In this document: one piece after another, positions 26,516 to 35,400 of the stretch
Position numbering within the stretch: position 1 is the first letter of the stretch
Layout of the letters: every line of letters begins with the position of its first letter
Assembly (NCBI GenBank): GCA_958296295.1
Contig: OY282460.1
Span: 3,224,001-3,288,000 of the forward strand
Source: an uncultured Pseudomonadales bacterium
Lineage (GTDB): Bacteria; Pseudomonadota; Gammaproteobacteria; Pseudomonadales; Azotimanducaceae
Direction of reading: 5' to 3'
DNA length: 64,000 bases
The notes under the pieces: generated by a model
Database searches by the model: none
Told to the model about the DNA's origin: nothing
Seen by the model: only the letters and a program-made list of their open reading frames with translations
Translations under genes and position numbers: made by a program

Positions 26516-27889
26516 CTACCGTCCTCCTCGCAGGTCATCGATTCGCTGCTGAACGGTGCTGACTTCGTTCCGGTTTCCTAGTGCCTCGAAAGCCGGCAAG
26601 ACTTCCTGCTTGTAAACTCGCAACGCCTCGTCCAGCTGCCCGCGGGCTTCGAGGATGTCGGCGATCCGGCCCTTCGCGACAGCCGCAGCGCGAACGTCGC
26701 CCAGCCGCTCGTACACCGGCAGCTCGTCCTCCGTTCGTATCCGCAGCGCCTCGTCGAACCGCCCGCGCGCTTGGAGGATGTCGGCGATCCGCCCTTTCGC
26801 GACGGCCGCCGAGCGAACGTCGCCCAGCCGCTCGTACACCGGCAGCTCGTCCTCCGTTCGTATCCGCAGCGCCTCGTCGAACTCCCCGCGCGCTTGGAGG
26901 ATGTCGGCGATCCGGCCCTTCGTCACAGCCGCCGAGCGAACGTCGCCCAGCCGCTCGTACACCGGCAGCTCGTCCTCCGTTCGTATCCGCAGCGCCTCGT
27001 CGAACTCCCCGCGGGCTTGGAGGATGTGGGCGATCTGGCCCCTCGTGGCAGCCGCTTCGCGCGCATCTCCAAGTTGCTCGTACACCGGCAGAGCTTCTTC
27101 GGTAAAGATGCGCAGAGCAGCATCTAGTCGTCCCCGATCCACGAACAGATCGGCTACGCGGCTTCTAACCAAGGTTTTCCGTCGCCGGTCGTCCAAATCC
27201 GATGAAGCGCGTTCCGCCCGTTGGTAGGTGCGTTCCGCCGAGTCCCAGTCACCGAGGGCCCTTTGTAGATCTCCTAGCTCGATCAGTAGAGACACATCGT
27301 AGGCGAGCGTCGGCAGGGTTTCTCCCAGGTGATGCTGCAGTTCGCACACCCTCGCCCTTCGTTTCTCCGCATCGGCATCGGACAAAAAAGGAGAGTCTGA
27401 TGGAGGCAAACGTGCGGCTACAGTACCTGTCGGAAGCGAGAAGGCGAACAGGCCTGAACGCCAAGCCCACAGATCCGCCGCGCGAGTTGCTACAACCTCC
27501 GCATCCTTGGTCAGCACCCAGAACAGCAGCGGACGCGGACAGCGGGCCGCCAGCGCATCCCTTCGGTGGTTTAGTCGCGCTAGCAGGTCGTCCAGCCCCT
27601 CTTTCCAATGCTCCAAACCGGAGAGTTGCGCTGGTTCGCCTCGCGCGCCTTTGTTCAGGCGGTCGAACAGCAGCTCGGTACCGATCACCTCATGGCGATC
27701 GATCTTCACCCACGTGCTTGCCCGCAGGCGTTCCGCAAAGTACGCGGCAACCCTGTCGCGATAGGCGCTGTCGGAGAAGGTCAGAAAGCACAGGGAAAAG
27801 CCTTCCTTTCGAGAAAGAAGGCGCTGCAAACGGAGGAACGCACCCGAGTGCTCCGAGAGAAGCGGCCACCCCTTCTCAGAGCCGATCAT
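26516..27889 (-). CDS. TPR protein with near-identical 41-residue repeats and an unassigned N-terminal domain
   Basis: 457 residues from ATG 27889. The first 190 residues form a globular domain (SLCFLTFSDSAYRDRVAAYF, later PRPLLFWVL and DLWAWRSGLFAFS). From memory, a similar motif set occurs at the start of some bacterial TPR proteins related to STAND NTPases, but no Walker A motif is present here. Residues from about 230 on are TPR units with a 41-residue period, four of them almost identical (ARGEFDEALRIRTEDELPVY). No signal peptide is present, so it is cytoplasmic. It lies on the same strand as the ATPase/DUF4276 pair, 207 bp upstream, and may belong to the same island. Confidence 0.75.
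   Translation of the reverse strand: MIGSEKGWPLLSEHSGAFLRLQRLLSRKEGFSLCFLTFSDSAYRDRVAAYFAERLRASTWVKIDRHEVIGTELLFDRLNKGARGEPAQLSGLEHWKEGLDDLLARLNHRRDALAARCPRPLLFWVLTKDAEVVATRAADLWAWRSGLFAFSLPTGTVAARLPPSDSPFLSDADAEKRRARVCELQHHLGETLPTLAYDVSLLIELGDLQRALGDWDSAERTYQRAERASSDLDDRRRKTLVRSRVADLFVDRGRLDAALRIFTEEALPVYEQLGDAREAAATRGQIAHILQARGEFDEALRIRTEDELPVYERLGDVRSAAVTKGRIADILQARGEFDEALRIRTEDELPVYERLGDVRSAAVAKGRIADILQARGRFDEALRIRTEDELPVYERLGDVRAAAVAKGRIADILEARGQLDEALRVYKQEVLPAFEALGNRNEVSTVQQRIDDLRGGR
26648..27139 (-). repeat. Four tandem 123-bp near-identical repeats
   Basis: The segment TTGGAGGATGT (first copy TTCGAGGATGT) recurs at 26648, 26771, 26894 and 27017, exactly 123 bp apart. Each unit encodes 41 residues of the TPR protein. 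The similarity at DNA level is much higher than TPR function needs, which indicates recent expansion or gene conversion. Confidence 0.9.
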
Positions 27890-27899
27890 CTTGGATCGC

Positions 27900-27998
27900 T
27901 CAGTCCGCCTGCTGGCCTTTGTCGCCGTCCAACGGCTCGTCGAACCGCAATTCGGCGTTGACTTGCCAGATGTCCCGTGGCGGTTCGTAATCTGTCAT
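27900..27998 (-). CDS. Possible 32-residue small protein
   Basis: A short frame from ATG 27998 (MTDYEPPRDIWQVNAELRFD...) ends 10 bp before the TPR gene start and shares its strand. The composition looks protein-like and acidic. No clear ribosome site precedes it, and no family is recognised. It may be a small partner of the TPR protein or an unused frame. Confidence 0.3.
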   Translation of the reverse strand: MTDYEPPRDIWQVNAELRFDEPLDGDKGQQAD

Positions 27999-28126
27999 TG
28001 CGCTTGGGCCAGACCTTGAACCATAGTCTTGCACTAAGGTGCCCGCTGTGCAACAGACCCGCGTACTGGCGCCACGGGCTTGAGCAGTTGTAAGGTATTG
28101 TTTTCGTGCTAGAAGAGGACTTCCGC

Positions 28127-28957
28127 ATGTCTGCAATAGAAACGGGTACCGAAGAGCTGCTTTGCGATTTGGTGGATGGCGTTGCCACCGTCACGCTGAA
28201 CAAGCCGGCGAAACGCAATGCGTTGGGCGATGTGCTGACGCCGGCGCTCCGCTCCGTGTTGCTGACGTTGGAAGACGACCCTCGCTGCGGGGCCGTGATC
28301 GTCACCGGGGCTGGCCGAGCGTTCTGCGCTGGCGGCGATGTTTCCGGCATGGGCGGCGATGCCAAGCCGCGCGCGGCCCGTGTGTCCCCGCCACCGGCAG
28401 ACCCTGTTCGCGGCCTGATTCGCAAGCAGGAGACTCTGACGCTGCGCCTGCACGAGCTGGCGAAGCCCACCATCGCCGCGCTCCCCGGCCCGGCGGCGGG
28501 GGCTGGCCTTTCCATCGCGCTTGCGTGCGACATGCGCATCATGGCCGACTCGGCGTTCATCACGACGGCGTTCGCCAATATCGGCCTGTCCGGCGACTAC
28601 GGCGGCAGTTGGCTGCTCACACACCTGGTTGGGCCGGCCATCGCCAAGGAACTCTATTTCACGGCAAGGCGGGTTGACGCCGAGGAATGCCTCGCGCTCG
28701 GCATCGCCAACCGCGTCGTCGCCTTCGAGGCGTTGCAAGATGAGGCTCGGGCGTTGGCGCGCCAGATCGCCAGCGGGCCGCGCACGGCGATCCGCTATAT
28801 GAAGGAGAACTTGAACAGGGCGCTGCTCGCGGACTTCCGAACGTGTCTCGCCGTGGAGGCGGATCGGATGACCCGCTCGGCGGCGACCGCCGATCACAGG
28901 GAAGCGGTGCGGGCGTTTATCGAGAAAAGACCGCCGCGTTTCGATCACCCGGTCTAG
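28127..28957 (+). CDS. Enoyl-CoA hydratase/isomerase (crotonase) family
   Basis: ATG 28127 is chosen because AGAGGA precedes it; a GTG at 28106 would add 7 residues. The product has 276 residues. The two oxyanion-hole segments are GAGRAFCAGGDVSGM and GPAAGAGLSIALACDMRI. The second active-site region reads ANIGLSGDYGGSWLLTHLVG, where an Asp stands in the position used by PaaG-like enzymes. It should act on an enoyl-CoA ester in the cytoplasm; chain length is unknown. It is a single gene whose 3' end converges on the selenoprotein gene 38 bp away. Confidence 0.9.
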   Translation: MSAIETGTEELLCDLVDGVATVTLNKPAKRNALGDVLTPALRSVLLTLEDDPRCGAVIVTGAGRAFCAGGDVSGMGGDAKPRAARVSPPPADPVRGLIRKQETLTLRLHELAKPTIAALPGPAAGAGLSIALACDMRIMADSAFITTAFANIGLSGDYGGSWLLTHLVGPAIAKELYFTARRVDAEECLALGIANRVVAFEALQDEARALARQIASGPRTAIRYMKENLNRALLADFRTCLAVEADRMTRSAATADHREAVRAFIEKRPPRFDHPV

Positions 28958-28995
28958 CGGTCTCGCGGCAACCGGGCAGGCCGCGCGCCTTTCGC

Positions 28996-29859
28996 CTAGC
29001 CGGGCCGCACCAAGCCGAGTTCGCGCCGGCGCTTGCGTTCCGCCCGGCGTTCCTCGCCCTTGCGTCGCAGCTCGGCCAAGTCGGCCTCGGCAAGCGCCAT
29101 GTAACTCTCGCGCCAGCTTTGGTCTTCGGCCCAACCGTGGGGCATGTGTTCCGTCGTGCGCGGCCGTCGCGCGCTCTCGAACAAGGCCAATGCGCCGCCA
29201 ACGACTTCACGTTGCATGGCGTGGTCGAACGGTCTGCCGCACGGGTTGCCGAGCGGGAAGTCCGTGAACGCGAAACGCGGCACGCCGCAGTGTTCCACCA
29301 CGTCCAACGCTGATCCCAGGATCACCGTCGGCAAGCCGTCGTGTTCGAGATGCCGTGCCGCCAGACTCACGGTCTGGTGGCACACGGGTCACAACGGCAC
29401 CAGCAGGACGATGTCCGCACCATCTTGGCGACACCGCCGCAACAGCTCCGGCGCGTCGAAATCCCGGGTGCGACGTTGGCTGTATTCGGTGGGAACGCAG
29501 TGGAACCGTTGCGCAACCGCGCCCAAGCGCCCAGCCGCCACAAGCTCGCCCAGCGCCTCCAGCGGCAGATAGCTGCCGCGATCGTCCATGTGCGTGGCTT
29601 CCCGGTGCCAAGAGAGATCCCCGGCGAACAACCGGGCCGGCGGATGCGCCACCGGCGCGGAGGCCACATGGCGCGGTTCGGATTCGTCACGGTCGTACAG
29701 CGCCGCGGTGGTCACGAGCGCCAGTCGGCAAGCCGCGAGTGGTTTCGCCAAGGGCGAGAACGGCACGTCGTCGAAACGCGCCCAGGCATAGGCGTTCGCG
29801 AAGCCCTGCGCTTCGTAGTAGCGCCGCGTGCGCTCCATGTAGGCAACTGGTTCGTTCAT
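28996..29859 (-). CDS. Selenoprotein B of the glycine/betaine/sarcosine/D-proline reductase family (PrdB-like), Sec at residue 157
   Basis: The frame runs from ATG 29859 to 28996 only if the in-frame TGA at 29389-29391 is read as selenocysteine; 287 residues result. Both sides of the TGA are conserved family sequence: VLLVPL before it, and PVCHQTVSLAARHLE, GVPRFAFTDFPLGNPCGRPFD after it, giving a U-x-x-C redox motif (Sec157, Cys160). PrdB has its Sec at a similar place in a protein of about 240 residues. A hairpin just after the UGA fits a bacterial SECIS. Many annotations would split this into two genes or truncate it. The substrate is unknown; no Sec-incorporation genes are in the window. 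Confidence 0.85.
29355..29383 (-). promoter_or_regulatory. SECIS-like hairpin for Sec insertion
   Basis: On the coding strand GTGCC-A-CCAGAC pairs with GTCTGG-C-GGCAC around the 5-base loop CGTGA: 11 base pairs with one A-C mismatch. The loop begins 17 nt after the UGA and has G in its second position. These properties meet the general bacterial SECIS rules (loop 16-37 nt downstream, a G among the first two loop bases). Confidence 0.7.
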
Positions 29860-29872
29860 GCGCGCCGATCAT

Positions 29873-29909
29873 ACAACCTGCCAGCCACACAACCTGCCAT
29901 ACAACCTGC
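29873..29909. repeat. Three copies of ACAACCTGC upstream of the selenoprotein gene
   Basis: Exact 9-mers start at 29873, 29889 and 29901. On the gene strand they read GCAGGTTGT and lie 14-50 bp upstream of ATG 29859. The one nearest the gene runs into TATGAT, a good -10 sequence. They may be operator sites or simple duplication. Confidence 0.4.
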
Positions 29910-30049
29910 GTTGCCTCGGGGCCGCGGCCGCGTGACGAAAATGGGTGATTGCCCTTCGCGATGGCCATGCCTCACCGCACGGCCCGATGGGCAACTTGCA
30001 GTAGAATTGGGCGCTTTCGCGGCCCAAGGGCCGATGGGAGAGCGAAACC

Positions 30050-30352
30050 ATGCCCGCCTTGGCACCCGGCAAGCGTTTGAAGAGCGCTGTCTGCACTACC
30101 GAAATCATGGTCATCACCGCGCCGGAGGGCGATGTGGATCTGCGTTGCGGCGGCGCGCCGATGGCCGAGGACGGCGACGGTTCAGGCACCGTGGATGCCG
30201 CCCACGGCGAGGGCAGCGCCATCGGCAAGCGCTATGTCAACGGCGACGGATCGCTCGAGGTGCTGTGCGTGAAAGCCGGTGACGGCTCGCTGAGCCTCGG
30301 CGAGGACGCGCTCAAGGTGAAGGACGCGAAGAAGCTGCCGAAGACGGACTAG
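30050..30352 (+). CDS. Small conserved-type hypothetical protein
   Basis: 100 residues from ATG 30050, preceded by GGGAGAGCG. Sequence features are APGKRLKSAVCTTEIMVI at the start, then DVDLRCGGAPM with a second cysteine, and a lysine-rich tail (KVKDAKKLPKTD). I recall similar short proteins beside acyl-CoA ligase genes but cannot name a family. There is no signal peptide or membrane segment. The two cysteines could bind metal, which is a guess. An acyl-CoA ligase gene begins 213 bp downstream on the same strand. Confidence 0.7.
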   Translation: MPALAPGKRLKSAVCTTEIMVITAPEGDVDLRCGGAPMAEDGDGSGTVDAAHGEGSAIGKRYVNGDGSLEVLCVKAGDGSLSLGEDALKVKDAKKLPKTD

Positions 30353-30565
30353 AACGCACGCGCAGAAGCAGCCAAAGCGCAACCTACGTCCCACTCCGCG
30401 CCCTCCCCATCGCCAGCAGCCTTTGTGCCGCGGCCGCTATCCGCGGCGGCACCCGCTCTCGACGCCAATCGCGTGGGCGTGCTTGGCCAACAGCCGTTAG
30501 CGAAGCAACCTGGAGCAAACCGCCATCGCGCCCACGAGCACCCGCGGCGGCTATACTCGCGTTCC

Positions 30566-32479
30566 GTGAACACCATGATGCTTCTGGAAATGGCCGCCGG
30601 CGGGTTCGGCGACCGTGTGGCCTTCACGGATCCGCGTGTTGGCGACTCCATCACCTACCAGCAACTCTACGATGCCGCCGGTGCCGCGGCGCGCGACATC
30701 CGCGCGTGCGGTGCCGCGCGCGTCGCCATGCTCGACGTGAGCAACCTCGCCATTCCCGTCGCGCTGTTCGCGAGCGGCTGGGCGGGAGTGCCGTATGTGC
30801 CCATCAACTACCGGTTGACGGCGCAAGAGATCGACGCCCTGCTCAAGCGCGTGCAGCCCGCCTATTTGGTGACGGACGAAGAGCGCGCCGCGAGCTTCAC
30901 CGGCCGCGAATGCGCCGCCCTGCGCGCCCGGGACGCCTTCCTTGAGACGACGCGCCGCGGCGGCGCGAGCGACGAGCAGCGCTCGATGGCCCCGGACGAC
31001 ATCGGCGTGCTGCTTTTCACCAGCGGCACCACCGGCACGCCGAAAGCCGCCGTGCTGCGCCATCGGCACCTCGTTTCCTACATCCTGAGCTCGGTGGAGT
31101 TCGCCTCCGCGGCCGAGGACGAGGCCGCGTTGGTGTGCGTGCCGCCGTACCACATCGCCGGCATCGCCGCGACGCTGAGTTCCGTTTACGCCGGTCGCCG
31201 GGTCGTGCAACTCGCCAACTTCAGCGCCGATGCGTGGATAGACGCGGCGCGAGCCGAACGCATCACCACCGCCTTCGTGGTGCCGACCATGCTCGCCCGC
31301 ATCGTCGCCGCCTTGGAAGGCGAGAAAAACGCCAACATGCCGCACCTGCAGTCGCTGTCCTACGGTGGCGGCAAAATGCCGGTCACGGTCATCGAGAAGG
31401 CCTTGGCGCTCTTTCCCGAAACGGATTTCACGAACGCCTACGGTCTAACCGAAACCAGTTCGACCATCACCGTGCTGGGGCCCGAGGAGCATCGCGCCGC
31501 GATGGCCACCGAAGACGAAGCCGCCAGTCGGCGATTGGTTTCCGTGGGCGTCGCCATGCCCGGCGTCGAGATCGAAATACGCGACGGGCAAGGCAATCCG
31601 CTGCCGCCGGGTGAACGCGGTGAAATCCATGTGCGTGGCGAGCAGGTCTCCGGCGAATACGAGGATCGAGGCAGCCTGGTGGACGCGAACGGCTGGTTTC
31701 CCACCCGCGACGCCGGCTACCAGGACGAAGCCGGCTATCTGTTTCTGGACGGCCGCGCGGACGACGTCATCGTGCGCGGCGGCGAGAACATGTCGCCGGG
31801 CGAAATCGAAGACGTGCTGCTGGAGCACGTCGCCGTCGCGGACGCCGCCGTGGTCGGATTGCCGAGCGAGGAATGGGGCGAAGCGGTGTCCGCCGTGGTG
31901 GTCGCCGCGAGCGGCACGCCAGTCGGCGATGCGTTGGCGCAGGAACTGCGGGCGTGGGTGAAGCAACGCATGCGCTCGTCGCGGGTGCCGGAGAGCGTGG
32001 CGTTTTGGAGCGATCTGCCGTACAACGAAACGGGCAAATTGCTGCGTCGCGAGGTGAAGGCGCGGCTTGTGGATCCGCGCGAGAATGTCCGCGCCGCGGT
32101 GCCGCTGTTGTACACCGGAGACATCGAGCGTTCGTTGGCCTTCTACTGCGACAAACTGGGTTTCACGCTGCAAAACCGCTGGGACCCGGAAGGCCGGCTC
32201 GCTTGGTGCCTGCTGGCGATGGAAGGTGCCGAGTTGATGCTGCAACGCGCCGAACCGGCGGATCTGACCGGCCTCGCGGCCGGTCGCAGCGACATCGCGT
32301 TGTTCTTCGTTTGCGAGGATGTGGACGCCCTGCACGAGCGGTTCCTAAGTCGCGGGGTGGCGGCGAAACCGCCGACCGTCGCGTTCTACGGAATGCGCCA
32401 AGTCACCGTGCGAGACCCCGACGGGCGCTCGATTTGCTTCGAGCACCCGGTCGAGGCCGGCGAGGGCTTTTCGCGCTAA
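30566..32479 (+). CDS. AMP-forming acyl-CoA synthetase fused to a C-terminal VOC/glyoxalase domain
   Basis: 637 residues from GTG 30566; ATG 30575 is an alternative. The ANL-superfamily core is complete: LLFTSGTTGTPKAAVLRH (ATP-binding loop), NAYGLTETSS, LFLDGRADDVIVRGGENMSPGEIEDVL (hinge) and the catalytic lysine in NETGKLLRREVK near residue 510. Residues 517-630 form a separate VOC module (LYTGDIERSLAFYCDKLGF, then VTVRDPDGRSICFEHP), with the closing glutamate of the VOC metal site in place. The ligase would activate a carboxylic acid with ATP and CoA; the VOC part may act on or bind the thioester. A TATACT box lies just ahead of the start. Confidence 0.88.
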   Translation: MNTMMLLEMAAGGFGDRVAFTDPRVGDSITYQQLYDAAGAAARDIRACGAARVAMLDVSNLAIPVALFASGWAGVPYVPINYRLTAQEIDALLKRVQPAYLVTDEERAASFTGRECAALRARDAFLETTRRGGASDEQRSMAPDDIGVLLFTSGTTGTPKAAVLRHRHLVSYILSSVEFASAAEDEAALVCVPPYHIAGIAATLSSVYAGRRVVQLANFSADAWIDAARAERITTAFVVPTMLARIVAALEGEKNANMPHLQSLSYGGGKMPVTVIEKALALFPETDFTNAYGLTETSSTITVLGPEEHRAAMATEDEAASRRLVSVGVAMPGVEIEIRDGQGNPLPPGERGEIHVRGEQVSGEYEDRGSLVDANGWFPTRDAGYQDEAGYLFLDGRADDVIVRGGENMSPGEIEDVLLEHVAVADAAVVGLPSEEWGEAVSAVVVAASGTPVGDALAQELRAWVKQRMRSSRVPESVAFWSDLPYNETGKLLRREVKARLVDPRENVRAAVPLLYTGDIERSLAFYCDKLGFTLQNRWDPEGRLAWCLLAMEGAELMLQRAEPADLTGLAAGRSDIALFFVCEDVDALHERFLSRGVAAKPPTVAFYGMRQVTVRDPDGRSICFEHPVEAGEGFSR

Positions 32480-35400
32480 TCCCGCGACATTCGCAGGTCC
32501 AAATAGAAGTTCCTGCCGTAGTCGTAGTGGACGTCGGACATGTAGCCGAAATAGCGATCGGCAAGTGGCGCGCGCTCGTCCGTCAGGTTGCGAATCCCCA
32601 GCCGCATCCGCATGTCGGCGCCTTGGAAGCGGAAGCGGTAGTCGAACGTCGTGTTCCAGGTGGTCATCGGCTCAAGCCAGTAGCGCCTTTCTTCGGGGGT
32701 GTTTTCTTCCAACGTCAAGGACGACTGGTACACCTTGCCGATCTTCACCGCCGACAGCGAGGCGCCGAACGCGTCACGCCGCCAAGAGAGCGCAAAGTTG
32801 TGCTTTTGCCGCTGGTTGCCGTTGCGTTCCACCAAATCGGCGAAACCGCTCACCGTGACGCCCGGCAACGTGCCGGCGCGCTGCGCCGCGACGAGCGTCG
32901 CGGCGTCGCCGCCGGGGTCCTGGCTGAGCTTGCGCAGGAACGAGGCGGAGTAGCGGAGCGAGAATCGACCTGCCTCGGTTTCCAGACGGTAGCGCAATCC
33001 GACGTCGTAGCCTTCCACAACGCGAGTGTCCAAGTTCGCGTACTTGTCATTCACCCGCTCGATGTCGCCAGCGGGACAAATGCCCGCGGCCCTGTAGATG
33101 GCGGCGACGTCGTCGTCCACTTCGTCGGCCCGTTCCACGGCGGGATTGCCGACGAATCCGGCGCAATTGTCGGTGCCATGTTGCAGCCGCAGCAGCAGAT
33201 CCAACACGGTGTGGTTTTCCTCGCCAAAAAGACCAACCGTGTCGATTTTCTCGATGCTCCAGTAATCCAAGGTCAACGTCAGCCGGTCCGTGGGCTCCAA
33301 CACTACGCCGACCGAATAGTTGTCCGACGCTTCCGCCGCCAGCGCATCGCTGCCTTGCGCGGTGCGCTGGATGGAGTTCCGGCAGTCCACCGTGTCCTGG
33401 TCCGGGTCGCCGCCGTTGTTGGCGGCGTAAAGGCAGGCGAAGTCCGTGCGCGTGTTCTGCCGCGCCACGATGGTCTCGTTCACGGTCACCAGGTTCGGCA
33501 CGCGGAACGCTTGCGACCAGGAAGCCCTCAGCAGCAGCATGTCCATCGGCCGCCAGCCGACGGCCAGCTTTCCGACCACGGTGTTGCCCACGTCCGAGAA
33601 GTTCTCGTAGCGCGCCGCCATCTGCACGTCGACAGAGTCGAACACCGGCGCCTGCAGCTCCACGAACAGCGACGTGACGCCGCGGTCGCCTTCGTTGTCC
33701 GGAGTGGGGCTGGAGTTCATGACGTCGGACACGAACGGGAACGTGTCGCCTTGAAAGTCGGTGAACGCGATGGTGCCGTCCAAACGCGGATCGCGGTTGT
33801 CCTTGAAGGATTCGCTGCGGTACTCGAAGCCCGCGACCAATCCCGCCGGCCCCGCCGGCAGGTTGAAAATGGCGTCGTGGCTCATCTTGAAGTCCGTCAG
33901 GAACAGCGTCGTCTCGTTGTCGCGGTAGACGTTGACCAGCGCACGCTCCAAGTTGCTGTCGACGCCGCCGCTGAACGGGTTGTAGGCGGCCGGCGTGGGA
34001 TCGGCCAGCGCCTCCACCATCAACGTGTTGGAAACACGGTTGCGGGTGACGTCGCTTCGATCCGCTTTGGAGAAGAGCACCGCGCCTTCCCAGTCCCAGT
34101 CCCCCAAACTGCCGCGCAGGCCTTGCAGCAAGCGGTACACGCTGCCTTCCACATCCACTACCCGTGGCAGTTCCGCGTAGCGGTACGTGTCTATTTCGAG
34201 TTGCAGCCCGGAGCAGGGCACATTCGGAATCACCGCCGCCGGCAGGCGATTTGGCGAGCCGCAAGGGCCGAACGGGTTGTAGTAGTTTGCCGCGCCCACG
34301 CGCAGCTTGACGCTGGAAAACGCATAGGACGGATGCCGAAACATGTTGGTTTCGGCACGGTAGTACATCACCTCGGTGAACGCCTCCATGGTGTCCAACT
34401 GGTGGTTGATGTGGGCAAGCACCGTGTAGCGCGTGAGCTCCGCGGAGAGATCCCGAAACTCGTTGAGGTTGTACCGGATCACGCCTTGCCCGTCGATGGC
34501 GCCGCACACTTTGTCGTTCAACGCCCATTGACAGCGGGAGTCGCCCACCGGATACACCTCGAATTCGCCGCTGCCGTCCGTCAAGGTGTTGCGCAACCCG
34601 GTGCTGCGGGCGCTTGCGACGACGTCGAACTGGCCGTACAGCGAGTGGGCGCTGGAATTGCGGAACGCCAGGGCGCCTTCCCAAGGCCAACGCGTGGCGC
34701 GGCTGCGCAGATCCGCGTTCGCCCAACGGCCGTCCTCTTGCGCGTTCACGCGTTCGCGGCTGAGAAACCGACCGAACACGCTCACGTTGGTGCGCCCCTC
34801 GTTCACGGTCCGGCCCCAAGCGGCGTTCAAGCTGAGCGGCGAGCGCTCGATGTGATCGTAAGCGCCGTACCGCACCTGCACCTTCAAGCCTTCGAAGTCG
34901 CTCTCGAGCACGTTGTTGACCACCCCGGCCACCGCGTCGGCGCCGTAAATGGCGGACGCGCCATCCTTGAGGATCTCCACACGGTCTATTCCGAAAGTGG
35001 GCACCACGTTGGAGTTCACGGTGTTCACCGGCACGAAGCTGCCACCCACCTCCTCGGTCTGGAAGCCGGCCGCGTTCACCATGCGCCGCCCGTTCAGCAG
35101 CACCAGCGTGTTGCCGGTGCCAAGATTGCGCAGGTTGAAGGCGCCCACGTCGCCGCGTGCGGAGTTGACGCCGCCGCTGATGTTCTCCGCCTCGTTGAAG
35201 AAGTTCTGGCCTTGCTCCGGCATCATCTCGAGCAGCTCGTCCCCGGATCCGACGCCGAACAGCTCTATCTGCTCGCTGTCGAAGACCGCCACGGGCAGGA
35301 CGCCGCTAATGTTGGCGCCTTTGATGTGCGTGCCCGTGACGACTACTTCCTCGATTGCCTCTTCGGATTCCTCCTCGGCGTCCGCGCCCGCCTGCTCGGC

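Noticed and set aside
26648..27139. CRISPR-like array in the island
   Set aside because: The units are directly adjacent, 123 bp long and in frame within a TPR gene, with no unique spacers.
28996..29859. Treating the TGA at 29389 as a real stop and the gene as a split pseudogene
   Set aside because: Conserved family sequence continues immediately after it, the U-x-x-C position matches the selenoprotein family, and a SECIS-like hairpin follows.
30551..30566. Leaderless promoter TATACT directly before the acyl-CoA ligase GTG
   Set aside because: The -10 box is good, but no -35 sequence is visible at the right distance, so it is mentioned with the gene rather than called as a promoter.
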